A stretch of DNA of 64,000 bases, from contig CABWZP010000001.1 of NCBI GenBank assembly GCA_902509965.1, forward strand, positions 1 to 64,000, given 5' to 3'. Source of the DNA: an uncultured SAR86 cluster bacterium (GTDB taxonomy: Bacteria; Pseudomonadota; Gammaproteobacteria; Magnimaribacterales; D2472). The notes beneath the pieces were generated by a model, which made no database searches, was not told the DNA's origin, and was given only the letters and a program-made list of their open reading frames with translations. Position numbers and translations under genes: made by a program. This document shows positions 48,974 through 58,309 of the stretch, one piece after another; the first letter of the stretch is position 1; every line of letters begins with the position of its first letter.

Positions 48974-51076
48974 ATGCAGTTAAATATTAAATATGCTTTA
49001 GCAATATTTCTATTATGTGGCTTTAATGCAAATCTAATTTCTAATGAAGCTACTCCTCAATACAGTGCAACAATCACAAGAGATATATTTGGAGTTCCCC
49101 ATGTTCATGGAGCTACAGATGCTGATGCAGCTTTTGGTTTAGCATACGCTCAAGCCGATGACGATATAACTAACATCCTTTCAACAATTGACTTAGCAAG
49201 AGCCGGATCTGGTTTAAAAAACGGTCGTGATGGAGCTATAGCTGACTACCTCATTAAAGCTCTAGGAATTAGGGAGTTGGTAGAAGAAAGATATGAAGAA
49301 GATCTATCATCTGAAGTTAAGGCGGTATTAGAGGGTTTTGTTGCAGGACTTAATTATTGGATGTCTTTAAATCTTGATCGAAACATCAAAGACTATTATC
49401 CGGTCAATAAGGTTGATTTAGTTTCAAGTTTCGCGATTCAAAATCTTTTCTTTGCTGGAATAGATAGCGCTATTAAAGAACTAATGAATGCACCCAAAGA
49501 AGTAAGTGAAGCAGAGCTTGATAAAGGCGGTGAATCAAGAACAGTTGCAAGCTTAGTAGCAGGATCAAATGCTTTTGCCCTAAATTCTAATAAAACATCT
49601 GATGGCAAAACCAGACTTGTTATAAACTCTCATCAACCATTAGAAGGTCCTGTAGCCTGGTATGAAGCTCATATTTCAAGCGATGAGGGTTGGAATATGA
49701 TGGGTGGCTTATTTCCTGGAGCTCCTTTTGTTTTTGTTGGATTTAATGAAAGTCTTGGTTGGGGCATGACAGTTAATGGCCCAGATTTAACAGACGCCTT
49801 TAAGCTCTCAATAAACCCTGAAAATAAAAATCAATATCTGCTTGATGGCAAGTGGGAAAATTTCGATATAAAAAATATTAAATTACCAGTCAAGCTCTTA
49901 GGACCTATAAGTTGGACTTTTAATAGAGAAGCTAAGTTTTCTGAACATGGTTTAGTGCTGGAAACTGCATCCGGATCTTATGCACTAAAGTTTGCAGGTA
50001 TGAAAGAAATTCGTCAGCCTGATCAATGGTTTAGAATGAATAAAGCTCAAAACAAAGATCAATGGTTAGAGGCAATGAAGATGCGCGCAATCATTTCTTT
50101 TAATGCAGTTTATGCCGATAAAGAAGATAACATCATGTTGCTCCACAACACAGCAGGACCTATAAGAAATGAGGCATATAATTGGAAGCAACCCGTTGAT
50201 GGAACTAACTCAGCATTAATATGGAATGAAATCACTCCTTTTGATGAGATACCTCTTTTGATTAATCCAAATTCTGGATGGGTTGTTAGCGCCAATCAAG
50301 ATCCTTTTAGAGCCTCTTCAATAAAAGATAACTTAAAACGAAGCGATTTTTCTGAAACTCTAGGAATAGAAACTAAAATGACAAATCGTGCCTATAGAGT
50401 TATTGAGATTTTTGATAATGATAAGAAATTTACTGAACAAGACCTCTTGGATGCAAAGTTTGATAATGAATATTCGAGGCAATCACGATCCATAAAATAT
50501 CTTCAAAATGTTCTAGCACAAGAATATGAAGATAAAGAATTTCAAGAAGCCCAAGCAATCTTAAATGCCTGGGACCTAAAAACAGATAGGAATAATAGAT
50601 CAGCAGCACTTGGTGTTTGTATTCTCCAAGAAGAATGGAGAGCATTTATGAATAGGATAGATGCTCCTAGCTCAAAAGAAATGTTTAAAAAATGCATTGA
50701 TGAGCTTCAAGATTCATTTGGCCGAGTTGATCCACTATGGTCAGAAGTTAATATGCTAGTTCGAGGAGATATGGCGCTTCCCATTCAAGGTGGCCCTGAT
50801 ACCTTAAGAGCTGTTTACGGAAGGCCGCAAGATAACGGAACTCTCAAAGCTGTTGCTGGTGATGGTTTAGTTGTATCTTTATCATGGGATTCAGATGGTA
50901 ATCAAGAAAGTCAGAGTATTCATCAATATGGAAGTGCAACTCAAGACTCTTCTTCAAAGCATTATGATGATCAGGTCCAATTATTTGTAGATGAAAAAAT
51001 GAAACCAACATTTTTTGATAAGCTAGAGCTTAAAAAGAACACTGAAAGCGTTATTACAGTTCCATTCAAGAATTAG
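48974..51076 (+). CDS. Penicillin acylase family protein (Ntn hydrolase), secreted
   Basis: ITRDIFGVPHVHGATDADAAFGLAYAQADD; VAGSNAFALNSNKTSDGKTRLVINSHQPLEGP; signal peptide. Confidence 0.92.
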   Translation: MQLNIKYALAIFLLCGFNANLISNEATPQYSATITRDIFGVPHVHGATDADAAFGLAYAQADDDITNILSTIDLARAGSGLKNGRDGAIADYLIKALGIRELVEERYEEDLSSEVKAVLEGFVAGLNYWMSLNLDRNIKDYYPVNKVDLVSSFAIQNLFFAGIDSAIKELMNAPKEVSEAELDKGGESRTVASLVAGSNAFALNSNKTSDGKTRLVINSHQPLEGPVAWYEAHISSDEGWNMMGGLFPGAPFVFVGFNESLGWGMTVNGPDLTDAFKLSINPENKNQYLLDGKWENFDIKNIKLPVKLLGPISWTFNREAKFSEHGLVLETASGSYALKFAGMKEIRQPDQWFRMNKAQNKDQWLEAMKMRAIISFNAVYADKEDNIMLLHNTAGPIRNEAYNWKQPVDGTNSALIWNEITPFDEIPLLINPNSGWVVSANQDPFRASSIKDNLKRSDFSETLGIETKMTNRAYRVIEIFDNDKKFTEQDLLDAKFDNEYSRQSRSIKYLQNVLAQEYEDKEFQEAQAILNAWDLKTDRNNRSAALGVCILQEEWRAFMNRIDAPSSKEMFKKCIDELQDSFGRVDPLWSEVNMLVRGDMALPIQGGPDTLRAVYGRPQDNGTLKAVAGDGLVVSLSWDSDGNQESQSIHQYGSATQDSSSKHYDDQVQLFVDEKMKPTFFDKLELKKNTESVITVPFKN

Positions 51077-51092
51077 TTGTATAGGAGAGGAC

Positions 51093-52067
51093 ATGATATC
51101 AATAAATCAAAAACCCACAGGATCAAATTTTGGAGCTAAATCTGAACCAAGTGAAGTTCTTGCAGGCATAGAATTACATGGAAAAATTGCAATAGTGACT
51201 GGTGGCTATTCAGGCATTGGCCTTGAAACAACTAGAGCTTTAACAGAGTGTGGTGCAAGAGTAATTGTTCCTGCTAGAAGAAAAGACATAGCTAAAACTG
51301 CTTTAGAGGGAATTATTCCACTTGATGACATTGTTGAGATGGACTTAGCTGACATAAATTCAGTTCAAGATTTTGTAAATGGCTTCATCAGTCAAGACAT
51401 ATCTTTAGATTTACTAATAAACAATGCAGGAGTTATGGCATGCCCAGAAGGTCGTGTTGGAGATGGCTGGGAGCGCCAATTTGGCGTAAATCAAATAGGC
51501 CATTTTGTATTAACTAAAGGCCTTATGGGAGCAATGAAGAATGAGGGATCTAGGTTTGTGAGCCTCTCATCATCAGCTCACTCTCTAACAGGCATTTTAT
51601 GGGACGACATTCATTTTAATGAAAGCCCATATGATAAGTGGGTTGCCTATGGTCAATCAAAAACAGCCTCATCGCTTATAGCTATAGAGTTCGATAGGCT
51701 AATGAAAGACAAGGGGATAAGAGGTTATAGTGTTCATCCTGGAGGAATTATGACTCCATTGCAAAGACATCTTGATAATGAAGAAATGGTAGCCCTAGGC
51801 TGGCTAAAAGAAGACGGGTCACCCTCAGACATGGCCGCGTCATTCTTTAAATCTTCAACACAAGGAGCAACCACCTCTTTATGGTGCGCAACAAATAATG
51901 CACTGGATGACATAGGAGGAGTTTTTTGCGAAAATTGCGATGTCGCCGTCTTAAAAAAAGAGGTTGATGATTCCATGAAAAGATTCGTAGGCGTTGCAGA
52001 CTGGGCAATAGACTCTGAAGAGGCAACAAGGTTATGGGAAACAACAGAAAATATGCTAAATAGTTAA
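51093..52067 (+). CDS. SDR family oxidoreductase
   Basis: IAIVTGGYSGIGLETTRALTECGARVIVPAR; YGQSKTASS. Confidence 0.92.
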   Translation: MISINQKPTGSNFGAKSEPSEVLAGIELHGKIAIVTGGYSGIGLETTRALTECGARVIVPARRKDIAKTALEGIIPLDDIVEMDLADINSVQDFVNGFISQDISLDLLINNAGVMACPEGRVGDGWERQFGVNQIGHFVLTKGLMGAMKNEGSRFVSLSSSAHSLTGILWDDIHFNESPYDKWVAYGQSKTASSLIAIEFDRLMKDKGIRGYSVHPGGIMTPLQRHLDNEEMVALGWLKEDGSPSDMAASFFKSSTQGATTSLWCATNNALDDIGGVFCENCDVAVLKKEVDDSMKRFVGVADWAIDSEEATRLWETTENMLNS

Positions 52068-52073
52068 AGAATA

Positions 52074-53324
52074 ATGAGTTTTTTTCAAAATATAATTTCT
52101 TCTATTATGAGCGGAACGCTTAAGAATAACTTATTTGGCGGGGAAGACTTTGGAGTTTTACATAAAGATATAAATAAAGCACTTGAATCTGTCATGATTT
52201 CTAGTGGAGAAGTTTCATCCTTGGTCTATGCCGAACACCTTTTAACCTTAATTGAACAACTTAATGATAATGATCTTGTTATCTTTTTAAAAGAACTAGC
52301 AGAAAATTACGACATAGATCCATCAGTTTTATCTGAGGCATCAAAAGAATACGCAGCTAATAAGACACAAGCAAATTTAGAGAAGGTAGCTACTGCTTCA
52401 GAGCCTGGGTGGGTAGAACTTTTTAGAAGACTTAACACAACCCCAAATGGAACAGTCAGACTTGTCAGATTAAGAGAAACAATTAGAGGTCTTGTTAAAG
52501 ATAATCCGGAAATAGCATTTTTTAATTCAAGTTTACTTTGCCTCTTTAAAAGCTGGTTTAATCCATCTTTTCTTGTCTTAGAAAAAATAGACTGGTCAAC
52601 CCCCGCAAACATACTTGAAAAAATCATTGAATATGAGGCTGTTCATGAAATAAATTCTTGGGATGACTTGAGAGCGCGATTAGCTCCTGAAGATAGAAGA
52701 TGTTTTGCTTTTTTCCATCCGTTAATTCCCGATGAACCTCTTATTTTTGTTGAGGTCGCACTATGTGACAAAATGCCAGAATCAATTAATGAGGTAATCA
52801 AGATTGATAGAGAAATAACAGAATACAAAGATATTAATACTGCAGTATTTTATTCAATATCCAATTGCCAAGATGGCCTAGCAGGAATTTCATTTGGCAA
52901 CTTTCTTATAAAAAAAGTAGCTCATAAACTAAAACAAGAATTAGATGATTTAAGTAAATTTGTCACTCTTTCACCAATGCCCAGTTTTGTAAAATGGCTA
53001 GAAAAAAAATCAATTTATGAAGATATGGATGAAGACGGCCTTATGACCCAAGCAATTTTATATTTAACTGAATCTGAAAGAGAAGATAACTCACCAAATG
53101 ATCCAGTAGCTAAATTTCATTTAGGCAATGGAGCAATATTAGAAAAAATTAATCTGAATGCTGATTTGTCTGAGAAAGGCATAATGCAGTCAAAGGGTTT
53201 GATGGTAAATTATTTATATAATTTAGAGTTGCTTGAAAAAAACCATGAATTATTTTTCAAGACAAAAAATGTTCAGCAGTCTGATGGCATAAAGTCTTTG
53301 AAGAAAAAATTACAAATTCATTAA
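52074..53324 (+). CDS. Malonyl-CoA decarboxylase family protein
   Basis: VRLRETIRGLV; IEYEAVHEINSWDDLRARLAPEDRRCFAFFHPLIPDEPLIFVEVALC; NCQDGLAGISFGNFLIKKVAHKL. Confidence 0.93.
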   Translation: MSFFQNIISSIMSGTLKNNLFGGEDFGVLHKDINKALESVMISSGEVSSLVYAEHLLTLIEQLNDNDLVIFLKELAENYDIDPSVLSEASKEYAANKTQANLEKVATASEPGWVELFRRLNTTPNGTVRLVRLRETIRGLVKDNPEIAFFNSSLLCLFKSWFNPSFLVLEKIDWSTPANILEKIIEYEAVHEINSWDDLRARLAPEDRRCFAFFHPLIPDEPLIFVEVALCDKMPESINEVIKIDREITEYKDINTAVFYSISNCQDGLAGISFGNFLIKKVAHKLKQELDDLSKFVTLSPMPSFVKWLEKKSIYEDMDEDGLMTQAILYLTESEREDNSPNDPVAKFHLGNGAILEKINLNADLSEKGIMQSKGLMVNYLYNLELLEKNHELFFKTKNVQQSDGIKSLKKKLQIH

Positions 53325-53374
53325 TTATTTTGAGTTAGAATGTCGCTGTAAATAAAATAAATTAAAAACAAATC

Positions 53375-54346
53375 ATGTCATTACCAAAAATTCTTGAAGG
53401 CAATTTATCAATACCTGTTATAGGTTCTCCATTATTTTTAGTTTCAGGTCCTGAGCTTGTAATTGCTCAATGTAAAGCTGGAATAGTGGGCTCTTTCCCG
53501 GCACTTAATGCAAGACCTCAACACGTCTTGGGAGAGTGGATTGTTAGGATTAAAACTGAACTCGCTGAGTATCAAGCTGCAAATCCTGATGCAAAAGTTG
53601 CACCTTTTGCTGTAAATCAAATATGCCATGGCTCAAATGATCGCCTTATGGATGATATGCAGACTTGTGTAGAGCACGAAGTTCCAATCATTATTACTTC
53701 CTTAAGACCCCCAGCTGAGCTTGTTGAGGCTGCCCATAGTTATGGAGGATTGGTTTTTCATGATGTTATAAGTGTTAGGCATGCAAAGAAGGCAGCTGAA
53801 CAGGGAGTCGATGGTTTAATTTTAGTATGTGCAGGAGCAGGTGGGCATGCAGGAGCACTTTCACCATTCGCATTAGTAAGAGAAGTTAAAGAGTGGTTTG
53901 ATGGCACTATTATTCTTTCTGGGTCGATTGGAGATGGATACTCAGTTGCATCCTCTTTAGCCTTGGGTGCTGACCTTGCTTATATGGGGACTAGATTTAT
54001 TGCTACCGAAGAAGCTAATGCTGATATTGGGTATAAGAAGATGTTAGAAGAAAGTGCAGCAAGTGATATTGTTTATTCTTCATTATTTACAGGCGTACAT
54101 GGCAATTATTTAAAACCTTCAATTGATAAAGCTGGACTTGACTCAAATAATTTACCGGAAGCTGATAAAAGCAGCATGAACTTTGGTTCGGGTGGCAATA
54201 CTGATGCTAAAGCATGGAAAGATATATGGGGCTCAGGTCAGGGTATTGGTGGAATAGTTGACTCCCCACCAGTTCAAGAGCTTGTAGACAGAATCCAGTC
54301 TGAATATGAAGAAGCTTCTCAAGAATTTATAAGGAAGTCTTCATAA
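53375..54346 (+). CDS. Nitronate monooxygenase family protein
   Basis: IPVIGSPLFLVSGPELVIAQCKAGIVGSFPALNARP; LVCAGAGGHAG. Confidence 0.9.
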   Translation: MSLPKILEGNLSIPVIGSPLFLVSGPELVIAQCKAGIVGSFPALNARPQHVLGEWIVRIKTELAEYQAANPDAKVAPFAVNQICHGSNDRLMDDMQTCVEHEVPIIITSLRPPAELVEAAHSYGGLVFHDVISVRHAKKAAEQGVDGLILVCAGAGGHAGALSPFALVREVKEWFDGTIILSGSIGDGYSVASSLALGADLAYMGTRFIATEEANADIGYKKMLEESAASDIVYSSLFTGVHGNYLKPSIDKAGLDSNNLPEADKSSMNFGSGGNTDAKAWKDIWGSGQGIGGIVDSPPVQELVDRIQSEYEEASQEFIRKSS

Positions 54347-54364
54347 GGAATGCTAATAATTTAA

Positions 54365-55714
54365 ATGGAGTCTTTTAAAAAACTTCTTTATTTGTATTTA
54401 ATATTTTTTTTAGTTTCATGCGGGGGAGGTGGAAGCAGCCCTTTAGCTCCTGATCCGGTAGTTCCTAATCAATATCCAACACACCCCTTAGTCTGGGATG
54501 TTGTTACTCCTGAAAGTGCGGGAATGTCATCCTCAAAGTTAGATCAAGCTTTTGATTATGCATTTCAGGATGGCGCTTATACCCAAGCAGCTATTGTTAT
54601 CAAAGATGGCGAACTTGTGTATGAGAGATATAGAGGAATTTTAGCTGGCGAAAAAAATACGCTAAGAAATATAACTGGAATAAGCGAATCCCGTTTAGAA
54701 GATCTATATGGCAACAAAACTATTAACAGTTATGTTACTTCTTGGTCATCTTCAAAATCATTTGTAAGTTTTTTAATTGGTATTGCTGAAGAAAATCAAC
54801 TTATTGCATCTATCAATGATCCAGCATCTATTTTTATACAAGAGTGGGCTAATGATGAAAGATCATCTATCACCATAAAGAATTTATTAGATATGCGCTC
54901 GGGCCTTGATCCAATGTGCTTTGATAACAATTTAAATGATTTATATACATGTAAAAACACCTCTGATTCTTCCTCAGGTGGAAATTTAGTTTTCTCAGAT
55001 GATCAATTAACAAAATGTATTGATAGAAACTTTGCAGAAAGCGGGGTTATACAACCTTGGTACTCTGATACCGTAATTTACAATCGGGGGGATTTTAAAT
55101 ACTCAAATTGTGATACTCAGGTTTTAGGAGAAATTTTATTGAGAGCAACTGGTCAAGACCTCCAAACATATGCTGACTATCAGTTATTTTCAAAAATAGG
55201 AATTAATGCCACTTGGTGGAAAGATTTTGTTGATGCTGGCCAATCTAATGGTAATTATTTGGCTTACTGTTGTCTTGATTCCACAGCAAGGGATTATGCT
55301 AAATTTGGCCACATGTTATTACTGGGGGGCGTGTGGGAGGGCGATAAAGTTAGCTATAGAAATTATGTAGATTCTATTGCAAGTCTCAACTCCTACGGAC
55401 TTCAATTTTGGAATTTATGCTCAAGACCTTTGGATGAGAATAATAATTGTCCCAATGGGGATTGGATTACTTCAACTATTGGGTATGATGGCCAATACAT
55501 AATGATTGATTTTAATAGGAATATTGTTGTGGTTAGATCAAGCTTGTATGAACCAGTTTTGAATATCTCAAATGAGAGGAAAATGAAATTAGTTTCAAAT
55601 GATCTTACCCAATCAAATTGGGTATCAACAGTTCCTAATGGGGTGGGCGCGTTTATTCCTACATCCTTTTCACCAAATCAATTTTTTTACATGATAACTG
55701 AGGCTATAGAATAA
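54365..55714 (+). CDS. Serine hydrolase (beta-lactamase-like) lipoprotein
   Basis: FFLVSCGGGGSS lipobox; SWSSSKSFVSFLIG; YSNCDTQVLGEILLRATGQ. Confidence 0.9.
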   Translation: MESFKKLLYLYLIFFLVSCGGGGSSPLAPDPVVPNQYPTHPLVWDVVTPESAGMSSSKLDQAFDYAFQDGAYTQAAIVIKDGELVYERYRGILAGEKNTLRNITGISESRLEDLYGNKTINSYVTSWSSSKSFVSFLIGIAEENQLIASINDPASIFIQEWANDERSSITIKNLLDMRSGLDPMCFDNNLNDLYTCKNTSDSSSGGNLVFSDDQLTKCIDRNFAESGVIQPWYSDTVIYNRGDFKYSNCDTQVLGEILLRATGQDLQTYADYQLFSKIGINATWWKDFVDAGQSNGNYLAYCCLDSTARDYAKFGHMLLLGGVWEGDKVSYRNYVDSIASLNSYGLQFWNLCSRPLDENNNCPNGDWITSTIGYDGQYIMIDFNRNIVVVRSSLYEPVLNISNERKMKLVSNDLTQSNWVSTVPNGVGAFIPTSFSPNQFFYMITEAIE

Positions 55715-55716
55715 TT

Positions 55717-55890
55717 ATGAGTAATTTAATATTAACAATAATTGTAATTGCAGCTTTGAGCGCTGTAGTGATTTTACTAAATATGTCCAAAAAGGATAAA
55801 GCTGGCTCTAAAGGAATTACTAATGAATATACCTCAAAAGAAGGTATTACTAGAACAGCAAAGAAAGAAAGAGAGGACCATATAGTTTAG
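55717..55890 (+). CDS. 57-aa membrane micro-protein
   Basis: MSNLILTIIVIAALSAVVILLNMSKKDKAGSKGITNEYTSKEGITRTAKKEREDHIV. Confidence 0.5.
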   Translation: MSNLILTIIVIAALSAVVILLNMSKKDKAGSKGITNEYTSKEGITRTAKKEREDHIV

Positions 55891-55891
55891 T

Positions 55892-56041
55892 TTAAAAGTG
55901 AGGAGGTTTCTCGTAGTCAATTGGCGGAAATTTGGGTTTATCTGAAGATTTTTTAAATCTTTCATGTTTTGAGGTTACATCAGCACAGTCATCAGCTGCT
56001 GAAGGCAATTCTTCTTTAGGTTGTTTCTCTTTATTCTCCAT
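55892..56041 (-). CDS. 49-aa hypothetical protein
   Basis: MENKEKQPKEELPSAADDCADVTSKHERFKKSSDKPKFPPIDYEKPPHF; same strand and spacing as downstream gene. Confidence 0.4.
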   Translation of the reverse strand: MENKEKQPKEELPSAADDCADVTSKHERFKKSSDKPKFPPIDYEKPPHF

Positions 56042-56065
56042 TTTTATGAACAGCTATTCACTAAT

Positions 56066-56485
56066 TTACAAATCACCATCTTGTCTGACTTCGCTGCGAC
56101 CAACCTCAAACTTTTCACCATACCTAGCTTCCAGTTTCTTTTGGTTTTCGCTAATCACTTCATATGGATCTAATCCAAGAGAAGCACAAGCAGTAGTCCA
56201 ATACCACATAATATCACCAAGCTCTCTTTTCATATGAAAGATGTTGTCTTCTGAAGCAGGCTTGCCTTGTAAAAACATTTTTTTAACAATTTCTACAAAC
56301 TCACCTGTTTCGCTTCCAAGACCAAGGGCCGCAGTTAATAGTCTTGGGGTTTTAATCGGAGAATCTGCTTCGATTTCATCAAGACGCTCCTTTAGAGCAT
56401 CTAAGTCCAGACTCGGATCACTAGTAACTTTGGTTACGAAGTCAGTATAGGTTTTAAAAAAATCTCTTGTTTCTTCACTCATCAA
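56066..56485 (-). CDS. MazG-like nucleoside triphosphate pyrophosphohydrolase
   Basis: ALGLGSETGEFVEIVKKMFLQGKP...HMKRELGDIMWYWTTACASLGLDPYEVISENQKKLEARYG. Confidence 0.9.
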   Translation of the reverse strand: MMSEETRDFFKTYTDFVTKVTSDPSLDLDALKERLDEIEADSPIKTPRLLTAALGLGSETGEFVEIVKKMFLQGKPASEDNIFHMKRELGDIMWYWTTACASLGLDPYEVISENQKKLEARYGEKFEVGRSEVRQDGDL

Positions 56486-57404
56486 ATGTCTCCTTTGAAA
56501 GCTTTAAGCAGGTTGTATTAAATTCACTGATAGTTTCTTTAATTATAGTCTCTACAGATTTTACACTATCAATAAGGCCGACTGATTGACCAGATAATGC
56601 AGGCGCTGCCTCCATATCTCCACCAAAATATAAATCTTTAATATTCATTAGAGCTGTCATTTCCATAACACCTTCTTCATGTATTTTGCTTGTCATCTCA
56701 GACTTTAAAGCTCTTATACAAGGCTTTGATTTTTTATTTAAAATCCATGTACCGGCTTCATCTGAATCAATAATTTTATTTTTAAAGTTATCATGCACTG
56801 GGCTTTCTTTGCTTGAAACAAACCTAGTCCCCATTTGTATTCCTTCAGCTCCTGCAGCAAAAACTGCAGCCATACCAACTCCATCAACAATACCACCAGC
56901 AGCAATAATGGGTATATCAGATTGTTTTCTTATAGCTTGAATAAGAACAAGCAAGCCAATTTCTTCCATACCCTTAAATCCACCACCTTCAGTACCCTCA
57001 ACCACCAAGCCATCTACTCCAGCTGCAACAGCTTTCATAGCTCCTGCTACATTTGGTACAGCATGATAAACAGTAATACCTGCATCTTTTAAGACACCTA
57101 TATATTTTGAAGGGTCTCCAGCTGAAGTTGTTACAAACTTAACACCATGCTCAACAATAAAATTAACCATGCTGTCATCTTTTAAAAACAGTAAAGGAAG
57201 ATTGATACCAAAAGGTTTATCTGTAAGATTAGCCATCTTTTGTATTTCTTCTTTACAGTTTTCAACTTCACCAGATGAGGTCTCTATAATCCCAAAACCT
57301 CCAGCATTAGAAACCGCTGAAGCGAGCTGGCTCCTTGCTATCCATCCCATTGGCGCTTGAACGATTGGGTACTTGCACCCCAAATGCTCTAGAACTCTAT
57401 TCAT
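56475..57404 (-). CDS. Nitronate monooxygenase family protein
   Basis: LGCKYPIVQAPMGWIARSQLASAVSNAGGFGIIETSSG; IIAAGGIVDGVGMAAVFAAGAEGIQMGTRF. Confidence 0.93.
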   Translation of the reverse strand: MNRVLEHLGCKYPIVQAPMGWIARSQLASAVSNAGGFGIIETSSGEVENCKEEIQKMANLTDKPFGINLPLLFLKDDSMVNFIVEHGVKFVTTSAGDPSKYIGVLKDAGITVYHAVPNVAGAMKAVAAGVDGLVVEGTEGGGFKGMEEIGLLVLIQAIRKQSDIPIIAAGGIVDGVGMAAVFAAGAEGIQMGTRFVSSKESPVHDNFKNKIIDSDEAGTWILNKKSKPCIRALKSEMTSKIHEEGVMEMTALMNIKDLYFGGDMEAAPALSGQSVGLIDSVKSVETIIKETISEFNTTCLKLSKETFDE

Positions 57405-57421
57405 ATAATTCCCCTATAAAA

Positions 57422-58267
57422 TTAAGAATCTATTTTTAATGATCTTTGGCTATCAGCAATATTATATAAATGATCCTGTGCCTCAGGTCTCAATTGAGCC
57501 ACACCCATCGTTAAAACATCAATAACAGCTGTGTAGGCTAACCTTGATGTTAGAGGCATAGTTAATCTGTCATTGCTACCAACATTAATAGTTAAAGAAA
57601 GATCACAAATATCAGCCAATGGTGTATTGCCAGGCATTATTCCTATTACCTTTGCTCCTGATTCTCTTACAGTCTTAACACTGTCGACAATTGCGGTTGT
57701 TGTTCCAGACTGGGAAATAGCTACAACGACATCATTTTTACTTAAGGAATTTGCAGACATAAATTGAATATGCGGATCAGAGATACAAGAGGTAGGTATT
57801 TTTAATCTAAAAAACTTATGCTGCCCATCCATTGCAACTGGCGCTGAACCACCAAAAGCATAAAACTCGACCCTTCTAGCTTTTGCTAAAGCTTGAATGG
57901 CTTGCTCTAAGATATCTTGATCAATTTGCGATCTAACATTTAAGATTTCACTAACTGCAGTATCAAAAACTTTTTCACATAAATCATGTATTGAATCATC
58001 TGGGTATATCTCATAGATTTCAAAATAATCATCTGCCGCTAGTTGTTGAGATAAATTAATTTTAAGCTCCTGATAACCCGTAAAGCCCATAGCTTTACAA
58101 AATCTTATAAGAGTAGGCTCACTAATTCCCATAAGAGAAGAAGCATCTGCAGTTTTAAGAGTAATAATAGATTTGGGGTCTTTTAAAATATATTCAGCCA
58201 CAATCTTTTCAGATTTTCTTAATTCAGGAATAGTATTTTTAATCTTGCGTAATAATTTCGTTGACAT
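57422..58267 (-). CDS. MurR/RpiR family regulator (HexR-like)
   Basis: ISEPTLIRFCKAMGFTGYQELKINLSQQL HTH plus SIS domain FYAFGGSAPVAMDGQHKFFRL. Confidence 0.9.
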   Translation of the reverse strand: MSTKLLRKIKNTIPELRKSEKIVAEYILKDPKSIITLKTADASSLMGISEPTLIRFCKAMGFTGYQELKINLSQQLAADDYFEIYEIYPDDSIHDLCEKVFDTAVSEILNVRSQIDQDILEQAIQALAKARRVEFYAFGGSAPVAMDGQHKFFRLKIPTSCISDPHIQFMSANSLSKNDVVVAISQSGTTTAIVDSVKTVRESGAKVIGIMPGNTPLADICDLSLTINVGSNDRLTMPLTSRLAYTAVIDVLTMGVAQLRPEAQDHLYNIADSQRSLKIDS

Positions 58268-58309
58268 AAGGTTAGAATATCCTTCCTAAGCAAAAAAATG
58301 AATCCCTAA

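Noticed and set aside
56686-57092. + strand ORFs opposite the nitronate monooxygenase gene
   Set aside because: Antisense to a conserved FMN-binding enzyme; low-complexity translations.
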